Assembly: GCA_000708525.1 (NCBI GenBank) | Contig: JMRP01000023.1 | Location: 1-44,587 of the forward strand | Length of the DNA: 44,587 nt | Source of the DNA: Cyanobium sp. CACIAM 14 | GTDB lineage: Bacteria; Cyanobacteriota; Cyanobacteriia; PCC-6307; Cyanobiaceae | Reading direction: 5' to 3' | The notes under the pieces: generated by a model | What the model saw: only the letters and a program-made list of their open reading frames with translations | The model's database searches: none | Told to the model about the DNA's origin: nothing | In this document: piece by piece, positions 17,581 to 25,837 of the stretch | How positions within the stretch are numbered: position 1 is the stretch's first letter | Layout: every line of letters begins with the position of its first letter | Program-made: the position numbers and the translations under genes

Positions 17581-18891
17581 TCACCAGGGATCGTCGAGGA
17601 TTTCGGGTTCCACCTCCACGGGCTCCCGCTCTTTCGGCTCCCACGGTCGGGAAGGCGCCGACTCCGCCTTCTCGGGCCGTTGCGCCCGCAGGGGTTCTCG
17701 CTCGCTGCGCTGCTCTCCCGCCTCCCTCTGGTCCGTCTCCCTCAGGGGCCCGCCGGGAGTGCGGGGTGGCAGTTCCCTCGCCTCCGGCCCGGCGACCTCG
17801 TCTTCCCGGTAGGCGGCACCACGCCCGCCTGCCCGCCGGGGAGTGTCCCTGTAGCCCCGGTCGCCATAAGGCTCGTCTTCACTGTCCCAGCGCTGGCGGG
17901 AGGGAGGCTGCCGGAAGCGCTCCTCACCGAAGTCGGTCCGCTCGTCGCCGGGCCGGTCGTCGTACCTGTCCAGCCCGTAGCTGTCCTGTCCGTAGCGGTC
18001 CGGTCCATAGCTGTCCCGGTCGTAGGGAGGGCGCTCATAGGCGTCGACCGGGGCCGGGCGGGGCTCGGTCCGCGGACGCGGTTCCGGGAGGTCGTCGTCG
18101 AGGTAGCGGCGCTGGCGCAGGGGCTCCCGTTCGCGGCGCTCCTCCAGTTCGACGTACTCGAGCTCTTCGGCGGGCTGGAAGGCGCGGCTGCTGGCCGGCT
18201 GGATCCTGCGTTGCTCCTGGGCGGTGGGCTGGCCGGCGGGCAGCTGGTTCTCGGCGGGAACGGCAGCGGAGCGGAAGCGCTCCCGCTCGTCCTGCTCCCA
18301 GCTGGCCCCACCGATGCCCAGCTTCTCCAGCAGGCCGGTGCCCAGCTGCTTGAGCTTCTCTTCGGCCCCCTCGTAGACGATGATCCGGTCGGGGCCGCTG
18401 CTGACCACTTCGCCGACCGGCATCTCCCAGGTGCTCAGCACGCCCTCCCCGAGCAGGGGAACCCCGAGGGCACCGATCACCAGGGTGGTGAGCTCGCCCG
18501 TTTCGATGTCGAAGCTGAAGCCCAGCACCCGGCCCAGCTGGGCTCCCGACTCGGTGATCACCTGGCAGTTGATCACCTTGCTGTAGCGCTCGGGGTTGAA
18601 GCCCTCGGCCAGGGAATCCACCGAGTCCACCAGGATCACGTCGCCCACCTGGCGGATGCGATCCAGCGGCATCCAGCGGGGCAGGCCCGGCAGGAAGCGG
18701 GTGAGGGGGTTGTCGCGCAGGCCGAGGGCCACCACCTCACGCCGGTCGATGTCGACCACCACCTCGCCCACCACCCCCAGCCGGCGACCGGTGTCGCGGG
18801 TGATCACCTGGGTGCCCATCAGTTCGGAGCGCAGCCAGAGGCGGTCGCTCGGGGTGGCGGGATCGGCGGCGGGGGGAATCGGGGAGGTCAA
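17581..18891 (-). CDS. PRC-barrel domain protein with charged repetitive tail
   Basis: About 436 residues from TTG 18891 (MTSPIPPAAD...); ATG 18819 would begin just at MGTQVITRDTG. Two PRC-barrel units follow: ELMGTQVITRDTGRRLGVV... and SKVINCQVITESGAQLGRV. In photosynthetic bacteria PRC barrels occur in RimM and in the H subunit of reaction centres. After about residue 190 the protein becomes an Arg/Asp/Glu/Tyr-rich disordered tail with tandem DRYGxDSYGxDRY units. Function unknown. It lies 92 bases downstream of smc on the same strand and could be co-transcribed with it. Confidence 0.75.
   Translation of the reverse strand: MTSPIPPAADPATPSDRLWLRSELMGTQVITRDTGRRLGVVGEVVVDIDRREVVALGLRDNPLTRFLPGLPRWMPLDRIRQVGDVILVDSVDSLAEGFNPERYSKVINCQVITESGAQLGRVLGFSFDIETGELTTLVIGALGVPLLGEGVLSTWEMPVGEVVSSGPDRIIVYEGAEEKLKQLGTGLLEKLGIGGASWEQDERERFRSAAVPAENQLPAGQPTAQEQRRIQPASSRAFQPAEELEYVELEERREREPLRQRRYLDDDLPEPRPRTEPRPAPVDAYERPPYDRDSYGPDRYGQDSYGLDRYDDRPGDERTDFGEERFRQPPSRQRWDSEDEPYGDRGYRDTPRRAGGRGAAYREDEVAGPEARELPPRTPGGPLRETDQREAGEQRSEREPLRAQRPEKAESAPSRPWEPKEREPVEVEPEILDDPW
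17985..18038 (-). repeat. Short tandem repeat encoding SYG/DRY units
   Basis: About four imperfect 12-15-base units (reading gtcc-gta/tag-c-g/tgtc...) encode alternating DSYGxDRYG motifs in the PRC-barrel protein tail. Likely prone to copy-number change. Confidence 0.5.
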
Positions 18892-18983
18892 ATCCGGAGA
18901 ACGGGGCTGGGCGGCAGGGGGTACAGGGGCGACGTCACGGCCTGAGACAGCCTGGTCGGCCCATTGTGGCCCACGCGGCCGGT

Positions 18984-21900
18984 TCAGGCGGCCGGCGGCA
19001 AACCGACCACCTGGGTGTGGGCGCCGCGGGCCTGGGTGACGCCGATGGTGCGGGTGGCCGCGGCGATCATCGGCCGGCGGTGGCTCACCACCATGAACTG
19101 GGCCTGGTCGGCCTGGGCGGCGATCAGGGCCGCGAGCCGTTCCACGTTCACCCCGTCCAGGAAGCTGTCCACCTCGTCGAGGGCATAGAAGGGCGACGGC
19201 CGGAAGCGCTGGAGGGCGAACAGGAAGCTCAGGGCCGTGAGCGATTTCTCGCCCCCCGACATCGAGGCCAGCCGCCGCACGGCCTTGCCCTTGGGGTGGG
19301 CCACCAGGGTCAGGCCGCCCTCCAGGGGCTGCTCCGGGTTCTCCAGCTGCAGATGGCCTTCCCCGTCGGAGAGGCCGGCGAAGATCGTGCGGAAGTGGCC
19401 GTCCACGGCCCGGAAGGCCTCCATGAAGGCCTCCTGGCGCAGGGTCGCCACCGTCTCGATCCGCAGCAGCAGTTCCTCCCGCTCCTTGCTGAGCACCTCC
19501 AGCCGCTCCTCCAGTTCCGCCAGCCGCTGTTCCAGCTGCTCCAGCTCCTCCAGGGCGAGCATGTTCACCGGTTCCAGGGCCTCCATGCGCTGCTGCAGGC
19601 TGCGCAGGTTCTGCTGCAGGGCCTCCAGCCCCCCCTGACGGACGCCTTCGGGCAGGTCGGGTCGGGGCTCGGGCAGCTCCCGTTCCATCTGCTCCAGCCG
19701 GAGGCCGTGACTGCGCTGTTCCTCTGCCAGGGCCTGGCGCTCCTCCTGGCGCCGCTGCAGTTCCCATTGGTGCTGCTGCAGGGCTTGGCGCCGGGCGGCC
19801 AGGTGGGCCTCGGCCCCGTCGCGGGCACGGCGCCGTTCCCCGAAGCGGGTCTGCAGCTCACTCTGCTGCCGCTCGAGTCGCTCACGGCGCTCCTGCTCGG
19901 TCTGCAGCCGTTCCTTCCACTGCTGGCGTTCGCCCACCAGGGTCTGAACGGCCTCCACCAGCCGTCGTTCCTCCCCGGCGAGGGCCTCCAGCTGGCTGTT
20001 GAGCCGTTCGACGCCCAGGGACCGCTCGCGCCGCTCCACCTCCAGGGCGTCCCGTTGCCGCCGGGCCTCCGCCAGGGCCTGGTCGGCCCGCTCCAGTTCG
20101 CTCTGGAGCCCCTGCCAGCGTGCGCTGTCGTCGTTGCCGCTGGCGGCCCTTTCCTCCTGCTCCAGCGTCGTCAGGGCCTGGCGAAGGGGAGGGAGGGTCT
20201 GCTCCAGCATCTCCAGCCTGAGGCTGTCGTTCCGGTGGGCCTCCCGCAGCTGGCCCAGCCGGCTGGCCAGCTGGTCGCGGCGCTGCTGGCGGGGGGCCAG
20301 GGTCCGCTCGGCGGCGCTGCGCTCGGCCTGGAGGGCCGCCAGGCGCTGCTGCAACTCCTGCAGCGCCGGCCGAGCCTCCTCGAGGGCGCGGCCCAGCTCG
20401 GCTTCGCGGCGGCGGCAGGCCAGCAGGCCCTCGCCCAGCTCCAGCAGTCGCTGCCGCAGCGGTTCGGCCTCATCCCCCTCGCTGCTGCGGCCGAACCCCA
20501 GCTGGCCGGAGCGCTGCTGCAGGCTGCCGCCGGTCATGGCGCCGCTCTTCTCCAGCAGTTCCCCATCCAGGGTGACGGCGCGGCAGCGGCCGAGTTCGCG
20601 GCGGGCGTCGGCCAGGGTGGCGAACACCAGCGTGTCGCCGAACACATAGCGGAACACCTCCGCATAGACCGGCTCGTGGCGGATCAGATCCACGGCCCGG
20701 CCCACCAGGCCGCCGCCACCGGCCCCCATGCCCGCGGAGGCGGCCACTCCCCGCTGCAGGGCTGCTCCCCCCGAGCTGCCGCCGCCGCCGCGGATGCGGT
20801 TCAGGGGCAGGAAGGTGAGGCGCCCGGCCCGTCGGCTCTTGAGCAGTTCGATCGCCCGGGCGGCGATGCGGTCGTCCTCCACCACCACCTGGGCCAGTCG
20901 AGCTCCCGCCGCCACCTCCAGGGCCACCCGCAGCCGCTCCTCCACCTCGCCGAGCTGGGCCACCGATCCGTGGATCCCCTCCAGGCCGGCCTCCAGCAGC
21001 AGGCGCAGGGCTCCTGTGCCCCGGCTCTCCTGGAGGGTCTCGTTGCGGCTGTCGAGGCGGGCGATCTCCCTTTCCAGGTTCGTCTGCTCCTGCTCGAGCC
21101 GCTGACGGGTGCGCTGCTGCAGGGACAGCGCCTCGGCCAGGTCGGCGGTCTGGCGCTGGCGCTCCTGGAGCTCCGCTGCCAGGGTCTGCTCCCGGGCGCC
21201 TAGGCCGGCAAGGGCCGCGGCCGCCTGGGCGTGGGCTTCCTCTTCCAGCCGTTCCTCGCCGTCGAGCTCCTGCATCCGTTCGCCTGACTGCCGCAGCCGT
21301 TCCTCCAGCTGCTGGCGCTCCGCCAGCAGGGGTTCGAGCCGCTCCCGCAGCTCCTGGCGCCGGCGGCTGCGGCGCTGCTGCTCCTCGAGCCAGCTGCCGG
21401 AACGCCCCGCCACCTCGCCGAGGCGCCGGCGGGACAATTCCACCGCCGCCTCGGCATCGCGGCAGAGGGCCTCGGCCCTCGCGATCGCCCCGTCGTCGTC
21501 TCCCGCTTCGAGGGCCTGGCGCTGACGCCGCAGATCCTGCCGGTTCTGCTCCAGCTGCTGGCGGCGGCGCTGCAGTTCCTCGGCCTCCTGGCTGTGACGG
21601 GTCTCCTGGCGCGCCAGTTCCCGGCCGCTGCTCTCCAGGCCAGCCAGTTCCGCCTGCACGGCCAGCAGCTGGTCCTCGCCGAGGGTCTTCACCTCGGCCT
21701 GCAGCACCTCCAGGGCAGCGGCGGCCGCCGCCACCTCCGCTTCGGTGGCGACGATCGCCTCCCGTTCCCGTTCCTGCTGGAGGTCGAGGCTCTCGAGCCG
21801 TCCGGCGAGGGCGAGGGCGTGGGAGCGGGCCTCCTCCCAGGCCAGCATCCGTTCCTGCTGGCGCCCGGTGTGGAGGCGTTCCCGCAGCTCCTGGTAGGTG

Positions 21901-22601
21901 CGTGCCCTGGCGCAGTCCCGTTCCAGCTTCTGCCGGGAGGACAGCAGTTCCTGCTCCACGATGCGGCAGCGTTCCTGGCGATCCGCCACCTCGTCGAGCT
22001 TGGCCCGCGTCTGCTCGATGCGGGAGTCGAACAGGGCCACGCCCGCCAGCTCGTCGATGATGCCGCGCCGGTCACGGGCGCTCATCGAGACGATGCGGGT
22101 GACATCGCCCTGCATCACCACGTTGCTGCCTTCCGGATCGACCCGCAGCCGTCGCAGCTGGGTCTGCAGCTGCTGCAGGTTGCAGGACACCCCGTCGGCA
22201 CTGAAGCTGCTGCTGTAGGTGCCCCCGGGGGCGACCCGCAGCCGGCGGGTGACGCTCCATTCCCGCTGGCCGGGCTGGATCCAGGGGCCCTGGTCGGGCG
22301 GTTCCAGACCGTCCTCGGCGTCGTCCGGTTGCCAGTCGCCCAGGTCGAAGCGCACCGTGACGCTGGTTTCGGCCGCCTTGCCGTCGCGCAGCACCGCGCT
22401 GTTGATCAGATCGGGCAGCCGCTCGGCCCGCATGCCCCGGCTGGTGGCCAGGCCAAGGCAGAAGAGCATGGCGTCGAGGATGTTGCTCTTGCCCGATCCG
22501 TTGGGGCCCGTGACCACCGTGAATCCGCGCTCCAGCGGGATGGTCATCGACCCGCCGAAGGACTTGAAGTGGGTGAGCTCGACCTGATTGATGTGAACCA
22601 A
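18984..22601 (-). CDS. smc: Chromosome segregation ATPase SMC
   Basis: 1205 residues with full SMC layout: N-terminal Walker A GPNGSGKSN (about residue 33), long coiled coil, hinge domain roughly residues 520-680, second coiled coil, then the signature LSGGEKSLTALSFLFA and Walker B FYALDEVDSFLD near the C-terminus. It forms the bacterial condensin with ScpA/ScpB and organises sister chromosomes. Length is typical for cyanobacteria. A DUF883 membrane pair is divergent from it across 113 bases containing three hairpins. Confidence 0.97.
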   Translation of the reverse strand: MVHINQVELTHFKSFGGSMTIPLERGFTVVTGPNGSGKSNILDAMLFCLGLATSRGMRAERLPDLINSAVLRDGKAAETSVTVRFDLGDWQPDDAEDGLEPPDQGPWIQPGQREWSVTRRLRVAPGGTYSSSFSADGVSCNLQQLQTQLRRLRVDPEGSNVVMQGDVTRIVSMSARDRRGIIDELAGVALFDSRIEQTRAKLDEVADRQERCRIVEQELLSSRQKLERDCARARTYQELRERLHTGRQQERMLAWEEARSHALALAGRLESLDLQQEREREAIVATEAEVAAAAAALEVLQAEVKTLGEDQLLAVQAELAGLESSGRELARQETRHSQEAEELQRRRQQLEQNRQDLRRQRQALEAGDDDGAIARAEALCRDAEAAVELSRRRLGEVAGRSGSWLEEQQRRSRRRQELRERLEPLLAERQQLEERLRQSGERMQELDGEERLEEEAHAQAAAALAGLGAREQTLAAELQERQRQTADLAEALSLQQRTRQRLEQEQTNLEREIARLDSRNETLQESRGTGALRLLLEAGLEGIHGSVAQLGEVEERLRVALEVAAGARLAQVVVEDDRIAARAIELLKSRRAGRLTFLPLNRIRGGGGSSGGAALQRGVAASAGMGAGGGGLVGRAVDLIRHEPVYAEVFRYVFGDTLVFATLADARRELGRCRAVTLDGELLEKSGAMTGGSLQQRSGQLGFGRSSEGDEAEPLRQRLLELGEGLLACRRREAELGRALEEARPALQELQQRLAALQAERSAAERTLAPRQQRRDQLASRLGQLREAHRNDSLRLEMLEQTLPPLRQALTTLEQEERAASGNDDSARWQGLQSELERADQALAEARRQRDALEVERRERSLGVERLNSQLEALAGEERRLVEAVQTLVGERQQWKERLQTEQERRERLERQQSELQTRFGERRRARDGAEAHLAARRQALQQHQWELQRRQEERQALAEEQRSHGLRLEQMERELPEPRPDLPEGVRQGGLEALQQNLRSLQQRMEALEPVNMLALEELEQLEQRLAELEERLEVLSKEREELLLRIETVATLRQEAFMEAFRAVDGHFRTIFAGLSDGEGHLQLENPEQPLEGGLTLVAHPKGKAVRRLASMSGGEKSLTALSFLFALQRFRPSPFYALDEVDSFLDGVNVERLAALIAAQADQAQFMVVSHRRPMIAAATRTIGVTQARGAHTQVVGLPPAA

Positions 22602-22621
22602 CAGGCCCGTCCGCCGAGCTC

Positions 22622-22638
22622 CCTGAATTTAACTCAGG
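22622..22638. promoter_or_regulatory. Inverted repeat CCTGA-N7-TCAGG
   Basis: Perfect 5-base arms around ATTTAAC, an AT-rich core in a GC-rich region, 20 bases upstream of the smc start. It could be a repressor site over the smc promoter or a transcript hairpin. Confidence 0.35.
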
Positions 22639-22656
22639 TGCTGACGATCACAAGTC

Positions 22657-22676
22657 CCCCTCACTACGGTGAGGGG
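22657..22676 (+). promoter_or_regulatory. Hairpin with UACG tetraloop in the 5' leader
   Basis: CCCCTCAC-TACG-GTGAGGGG: a perfect 8-base-pair stem closed by the exceptionally stable cUACGg tetraloop, 39 bases before the DUF883 gene. A second hairpin GCCTC-GAAC-GAGGC follows at 22683-22696. They may stabilise or regulate the leader mRNA, or act as a bidirectional terminator. Confidence 0.5.
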
Positions 22677-22714
22677 AGGTAGGCCTCGAACGAGGCATCC
22701 CCCGGGCATCCCCC

Positions 22715-23194
22715 ATGGAAACGGACACCACCCATTCCGCCGATCCCGCCACGGACCCGGCCCCGGCGACGGCCTCCGTCGGATCCGCCGAGTCCAGGCA
22801 GCTGCAGCATCAGTTCCGGGAACGCTTCGAGAGCCTCCTGCCCACCATCCAGAAGGAATGGCCCGAGGTGGCGCGCCATACCCTCGAGGCCACCCGGGGC
22901 AGCTTCGATCACGTCGTGGAAGTGATCAGCCGCCAGAGCGGCCTCACCAGCGCCGGGGTGAAGCAGCGGCTCACCGATCTGATCCATGTGACCGGCGAAC
23001 AGGCGGGGCACGTCGTGGACACCCTGCGGCCCCTGGAAGAGCAGCTCGAGCATCTCCTCGACGAGCTCAACACCACCCTGCGGCCCAGGATCGAGAAGCC
23101 GGTGCGCGAACGTCCGCTGATGGCCATCGGCATCGCCGCGGGGGTGGGGCTGCTGGTGGGCCTTCTGCTGTCCTCCGGCCGGCGTTCGGCATGA
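22715..23194 (+). CDS. DUF883 (ElaB/YqjD-like) membrane-anchored protein
   Basis: 159 residues. The N-terminal ~30 are Asp/Thr/Pro-rich and disordered, followed by amphipathic helices (QFRERFESLLPTIQKEWPEV, RLTDLIHVTGEQAGHVV), then the DUF883 C-terminal sequence RERPLMAIGIAAGVGLLVG, a single tail anchor ending GRRSA. In E. coli relatives bind ribosomes at the inner membrane in stationary phase. Its stop overlaps the next start in an ATGA. Confidence 0.75.
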   Translation: METDTTHSADPATDPAPATASVGSAESRQLQHQFRERFESLLPTIQKEWPEVARHTLEATRGSFDHVVEVISRQSGLTSAGVKQRLTDLIHVTGEQAGHVVDTLRPLEEQLEHLLDELNTTLRPRIEKPVRERPLMAIGIAAGVGLLVGLLLSSGRRSA

Positions 23195-23556
23195 ACGGCA
23201 ACACCATGGGCCGAGTCACCGCCCTGATCGGCTCGGTGATGGATCTGCACGTCCGCATCGCCCTCCAGGAGGCCGATCGCGAGAAGCGCCGGCTGGTGGG
23301 GGGCGGCGTGATGCTCGGCATGGGCCTGACCCTGATGGCCCTGGCGATGGTGGCGGCCGAGCTGGTGCTGTTGCTCTGGCTCCGGGAAACCTTCGGCCTC
23401 GGCTGGCTGCAGGCGGCCGCGGCGGTGGCGGCCATCGACGTGGTGCTGGCCGGCATCATCCTGCGCATCGGCGGCCAGATGCTCAAGGGCCCCTACCTGC
23501 CCGAGACCACCGCCGGGCTGGTGCGCACCACCCGCGCCCTCACAGGGAAGTTCTGA
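23191..23556 (+). CDS. Holin-superfamily III / YqjE-like membrane protein
   Basis: 121 residues with two transmembrane helices (GGGVMLGMGLTLMALAMVAA, and AAAAVAAIDVVLAGIIL) and flanking amphipathic segments, matching the Phage_holin_3_6/YqjE pattern. ATG 23191 overlaps the DUF883 stop, so the pair is translationally coupled, paralleling the yqjD-yqjE arrangement in enterobacteria. There is no lysin nearby, so a phage-lysis role is unlikely. Confidence 0.72.
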   Translation: MNGNTMGRVTALIGSVMDLHVRIALQEADREKRRLVGGGVMLGMGLTLMALAMVAAELVLLLWLRETFGLGWLQAAAAVAAIDVVLAGIILRIGGQMLKGPYLPETTAGLVRTTRALTGKF

Positions 23557-23607
23557 GGTCAGGGCCTGCCCCCCTCCCATCGCCGTGCTGTCGCGCCGCC
23601 TCGGGAT

Positions 23608-25596
23608 TCAGAACGTCATCTCCAGCCGGAGGCTGCGCAGGGTGCCCGTGTCCTGACCGGCCCTGTCGGCCACCTCCAGGGTCCAGGTGCCGGAGGGATC
23701 CCTGCCCTTGAGGCTGCCCAGGGCGGGGGTGTTCACCTCGTCGTAGGTGGTCTTGAGGTTGTGGTTGCTGCCGCCGCTGCGGTTGTGCAGCACCACCGGG
23801 GCGGCACCCATTGCCGCCGGTGGTGTCAGCGTCACGACCAGATCGCCGATGTAGGTGTGATCGAGGTCCACGCCCACCTTGATCGACTTCAGCGGTCCCT
23901 GGCCGGCCACCGGCAGGGTCAGTGAGGCGGTCTGAAAGTCCCTGATCGGCACATCCTGCACCACCTTGAAGATCACCGCCGGCAGCGGCTGGGACGGCAG
24001 GGCCAGCTCCACGGCCTTGCGGGCGCTGACCCGCCCGAAGCCGTAGAAGGGGCTGCGACCGGTTGCGTCGTAGTTGCCGCCGGCCGCATCGATCTTCACG
24101 CAGGACTGCTTCAGGATCTCCCGCACCTGATCCCAGCGCAGGGCGGGATTGCGGGCGATGACCAGGGCCGCCACCCCGGCCACGCCCGGGCAGGCGCTGG
24201 AGGTGCCCCCGAACGCGTTGGTGTAGTTCCCCGCCGCATCGCCCTTCTGCGTCGTGCCCTGGTTGTAGCCCAGCACGCCGGAGCGATCGGTGGTCCAGAT
24301 GCCGGGCGTCAGCGACGGCCTGCCGTCGTTGCTGGGAAAGCTGCACCACACGGCCCTGCCGAAGTCGCTGTAGGCGCTGCGTTGCGACTGGTCGTTGCAG
24401 GCGGCGACGGCGATCACCCTGCCGTAGCTGGCATAGCCGTCATTGTCGACGCTTTCGTTGCCGTTGCCCGCCGCGAAGACGATCACGCAGCCCTTGCCAC
24501 TGCGACCCTGGCTGATCGCGTAGTCCATCGCCAGCCGGGTGGAATCGGGCAAGGGCACCACCTGCTGATGGGCAGGATCGGCGGGGTCCCACCAGGCGCC
24601 ATCGGCCGGTCCCCAGCTGCAGGAGATCACATCGGCGCCGTTGCGGGCCGCCCACACGAAGGCCTCCGCTTCCGCCTGGGAGCCCAGGCCGGAGGCCAGA
24701 CGGATCGGGATCAGCCTGGCGCCGGGGGCGACGCCCGCGGCGCCGAACAGGCCATTCGCACAGGCCACGCCCGCACAGGCGGTGCCGTGATCGTCGCCCC
24801 GGCTGGGCCGGGGATCGGCGCTGACGCGCGTGACATCCCGGGGAGCCAGGATCTTGCCCGAGGAGCGGAATTCCTCGTGGTCGATGTCGATGCCGTCGTC
24901 CACCACCGCGATGATCGCCCCGGTGCCGTCGCTGAGGGGCCAGGCCGCTTCGACATCGGCGTGGGCCTCGATGAGCCGGCCGTTCATCGTGGTGGACCTG
25001 AGATGCCACTGGGGAGGGAAGGCCTGCCGGCGCTGACGGATCTGACTCACCAGTTCGGGATGGCAGAGCTCGACGACCTCCTCCTCGAGCAGCGTGGTGG
25101 CGATGTCGAAGACGCCCAGGCCGCTGTTGGCCGGCGCCGCCACGAAGAAGGCGTTGCGGGCGTACTCGAGGGAGCGCTTCAGACTGAATCCATGGCGTTG
25201 CAGGAGGCTCTGACAGGCCTCAGGTTCCTCGTCGTCCTGGAACTTCACGAAGATGTTTTCCGTGTAGACCACCGGCCTGGCGCCGGCGTCCACCAGCACT
25301 CGCCCCGCGAAGGCCACTTCCGGCTCGGCCTTGAGCAGGCGGCGCGCGTCGTCACGCAGGCCGCCATCCGTTTGCATGGTTCTGGTGGCCAGCAGTTCGA
25401 CGCCCGCCTCGCGGAAGCGGGTGATGGTCTCGAACTGGCCGAGGATGCGGCGGGCCTCGGCGCTGAGCGGAGACACCTCGAAGGCGCGCTCGGGCATCAC
25501 CGCCTGGCGGCTCTGGGTGCGGACGACGAGGTGGTTGCTGCTGATCTCCAGGGCATAGGGGGCCCCATCCTTTCCGCCATAGCGAACCTGGACCAT
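23608..25596 (-). CDS. Subtilisin-like serine protease (S8) with prodomain and P domain
   Basis: 662 residues. Residues 1-205 are a prodomain with segments IFVKFQDDEEPEACQSLL and GFSLKRSLEYA. The catalytic domain runs ~205-535: Asp233 in VVDDGID, His270 in DDHGTACAG, oxyanion Asn378 in FAAGNGN, Ser466 in GGTSSACPG. Residues ~550-662 form a proprotein-convertase P domain (IGDLVVTLTPP, GTWTLEVAD). An AGGAG site lies 8 bases before ATG 25596. No Sec or Tat signal is visible, so it is either cytoplasmic or exported unconventionally. Its prodomain resembles the membrane protein encoded divergently at 25838. Substrate is unknown. Confidence 0.92.
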   Translation of the reverse strand: MVQVRYGGKDGAPYALEISSNHLVVRTQSRQAVMPERAFEVSPLSAEARRILGQFETITRFREAGVELLATRTMQTDGGLRDDARRLLKAEPEVAFAGRVLVDAGARPVVYTENIFVKFQDDEEPEACQSLLQRHGFSLKRSLEYARNAFFVAAPANSGLGVFDIATTLLEEEVVELCHPELVSQIRQRRQAFPPQWHLRSTTMNGRLIEAHADVEAAWPLSDGTGAIIAVVDDGIDIDHEEFRSSGKILAPRDVTRVSADPRPSRGDDHGTACAGVACANGLFGAAGVAPGARLIPIRLASGLGSQAEAEAFVWAARNGADVISCSWGPADGAWWDPADPAHQQVVPLPDSTRLAMDYAISQGRSGKGCVIVFAAGNGNESVDNDGYASYGRVIAVAACNDQSQRSAYSDFGRAVWCSFPSNDGRPSLTPGIWTTDRSGVLGYNQGTTQKGDAAGNYTNAFGGTSSACPGVAGVAALVIARNPALRWDQVREILKQSCVKIDAAGGNYDATGRSPFYGFGRVSARKAVELALPSQPLPAVIFKVVQDVPIRDFQTASLTLPVAGQGPLKSIKVGVDLDHTYIGDLVVTLTPPAAMGAAPVVLHNRSGGSNHNLKTTYDEVNTPALGSLKGRDPSGTWTLEVADRAGQDTGTLRSLRLEMTF

Positions 25597-25837
25597 GGGT
25601 GCATCTCCTGGGGGTGGATAAGGATCGGGGGGATGAGATGGAGCGTGTCAGGGGGCGCAGAGGGTGTGCAGAGGAGCAGCGTTCTCCGGCGTATTGTCGT
25701 TGGATCCGTAGGCCGTCTCGAGCCGCCTCGACATGTCTTGACGAGGCTTCATGGGCCTCCAGAAACTTCATGCTTCTTGAGGTTTTCTGCGTCTGGCCGA
25801 TGGTGACTCCACCAGGCTGCCGATCGTTGAGGCGCGC

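Noticed and set aside
18966..21203. Very long open frame on the plus strand across smc
   Set aside because: It is antisense to smc, full of Gln/Leu/Ala runs typical of shadow frames in GC-rich DNA, and has no start signals.
23191..23556. Phage holin suggesting a prophage
   Set aside because: No other phage genes nearby; the gene pairs with a DUF883 protein as in yqjD-yqjE.
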